Shown here piece by piece: positions 6,700 through 6,816 of a stretch of DNA of 6,816 bases. The notes beneath the pieces are model-generated. The model worked only from the letters and a program-made list of their open reading frames with translations, did no database searches and was not told the DNA's origin. The DNA comes from Bacteroidota bacterium (lineage in GTDB: Bacteria > Bacteroidota > Bacteroidia > Flavobacteriales > Weeksellaceae). A program made the position numbers and the translations under genes. Where the stretch lies: assembly GCA_023433225.1 (NCBI GenBank), contig JAEZDQ010000020.1:1-6816 (forward strand), read 5' to 3'. Within the stretch, counting starts at the first letter, position 1; every line of letters begins with the position of its first letter.

Positions 6700-6816
6700 A
6701 TGAAACTGATTTCCATACTGCTTTCGCTTGTTTATTATTTCTTTTTCGGTTTGACCTTGGCCGTGATGCACGTCTGGCAGTGGTTGGCATATAATCTGGG
6801 CGGATACAAAACGCAC
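6700..6816 (+). CDS. Probable 1-acyl-sn-glycerol-3-phosphate acyltransferase (N-terminal fragment)
   Basis: Thirty-nine codons are visible from the ATG at 6700 to the right edge, with no stop. The segment begins MKLISILLSLVYYFFFGLTL, one hydrophobic membrane anchor, followed by a His-x-x-Gln-Trp element and YNLGGYKTH. This arrangement resembles, from memory, the N-terminus of flavobacterial PlsC-type lysophospholipid acyltransferases, which place the HPxQW-like and GYxAH elements just after the first helix. Those enzymes acylate lysophosphatidic acid in membrane phospholipid synthesis. The catalytic HxxxxD motif would lie beyond the window, so the call is tentative. It follows the mutase by 79 bases on the same strand, so read-through transcription is possible. 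Confidence 0.5.
   Translation, partial: MKLISILLSLVYYFFFGLTLAVMHVWQWLAYNLGGYKTH

Noticed and set aside
1..6816. Search for CRISPR arrays, insertion-sequence ends, tRNA or rRNA genes, phage genes, toxin-antitoxin or defence modules
   Set aside because: No regularly spaced repeats, transposase-like proteins, terminal inverted repeats with target duplications, or RNA-gene signatures were seen. Recognised genes fill nearly all of the window.

Overview
The window looks like an ordinary chromosomal stretch from a member of the Bacteroidota, probably the Flavobacteriia or a close relative. Four observations support this. Start codons lack convincing Shine-Dalgarno sequences. Matches to the Bacteroidota -7 promoter element TAnnTTTG sit just upstream of several genes. 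The DNA is moderately AT-rich. Several protein families are typical of the phylum: the GlmU-like nucleotidyltransferase-related family, a DUF4199 membrane protein, a GIN/DUF2807 lipoprotein, and a long-form phospho-sugar mutase.

Layout. Bases 1-748 (minus strand) hold the first 249 codons of a GlmU-like protein that runs off the left edge. A divergent intergenic region of about 100 bp separates it from aroB (848-1906, plus), the 3-dehydroquinate synthase of the shikimate pathway. A predicted lipoprotein MsrB methionine sulfoxide reductase follows (1952-2452). A 234-bp AT-rich gap holds a terminator-like hairpin and, at its right end, a -7-like box. Next comes a tight plus-strand cluster: DUF4199 membrane protein (2687-3226), membrane-anchored family 2 glycosyltransferase (3226-4203), GIN-domain lipoprotein (4200-4904) and phosphohexomutase (4914-6620). 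The first three overlap by 1 and 4 bases, and the fourth starts 9 bases later, so one transcript is likely. The start of a probable 1-acylglycerol-3-phosphate acyltransferase (6700 onward) runs off the right edge.

Functional reading. The four-gene cluster could be an envelope glycosylation unit. The mutase would supply hexose-1-phosphate for nucleotide sugars, the DPM1/GtrB-like transferase would load sugar onto a membrane lipid carrier, and the DUF4199 protein could be a membrane partner. That is inference from gene order and family, not something the sequence proves. AroB and MsrB are housekeeping and oxidative-repair functions with no evident mechanistic tie to the cluster.

I found no mobile element, CRISPR array, RNA gene or phage remnant, and no convincing new system. 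The points most worth a second look are a Ser-to-Arg change in the sugar-binding loop of the phosphohexomutase, two -7-like elements placed exactly four bases before start codons (possible leaderless mRNAs), and the translationally coupled DUF4199-glycosyltransferase pair.
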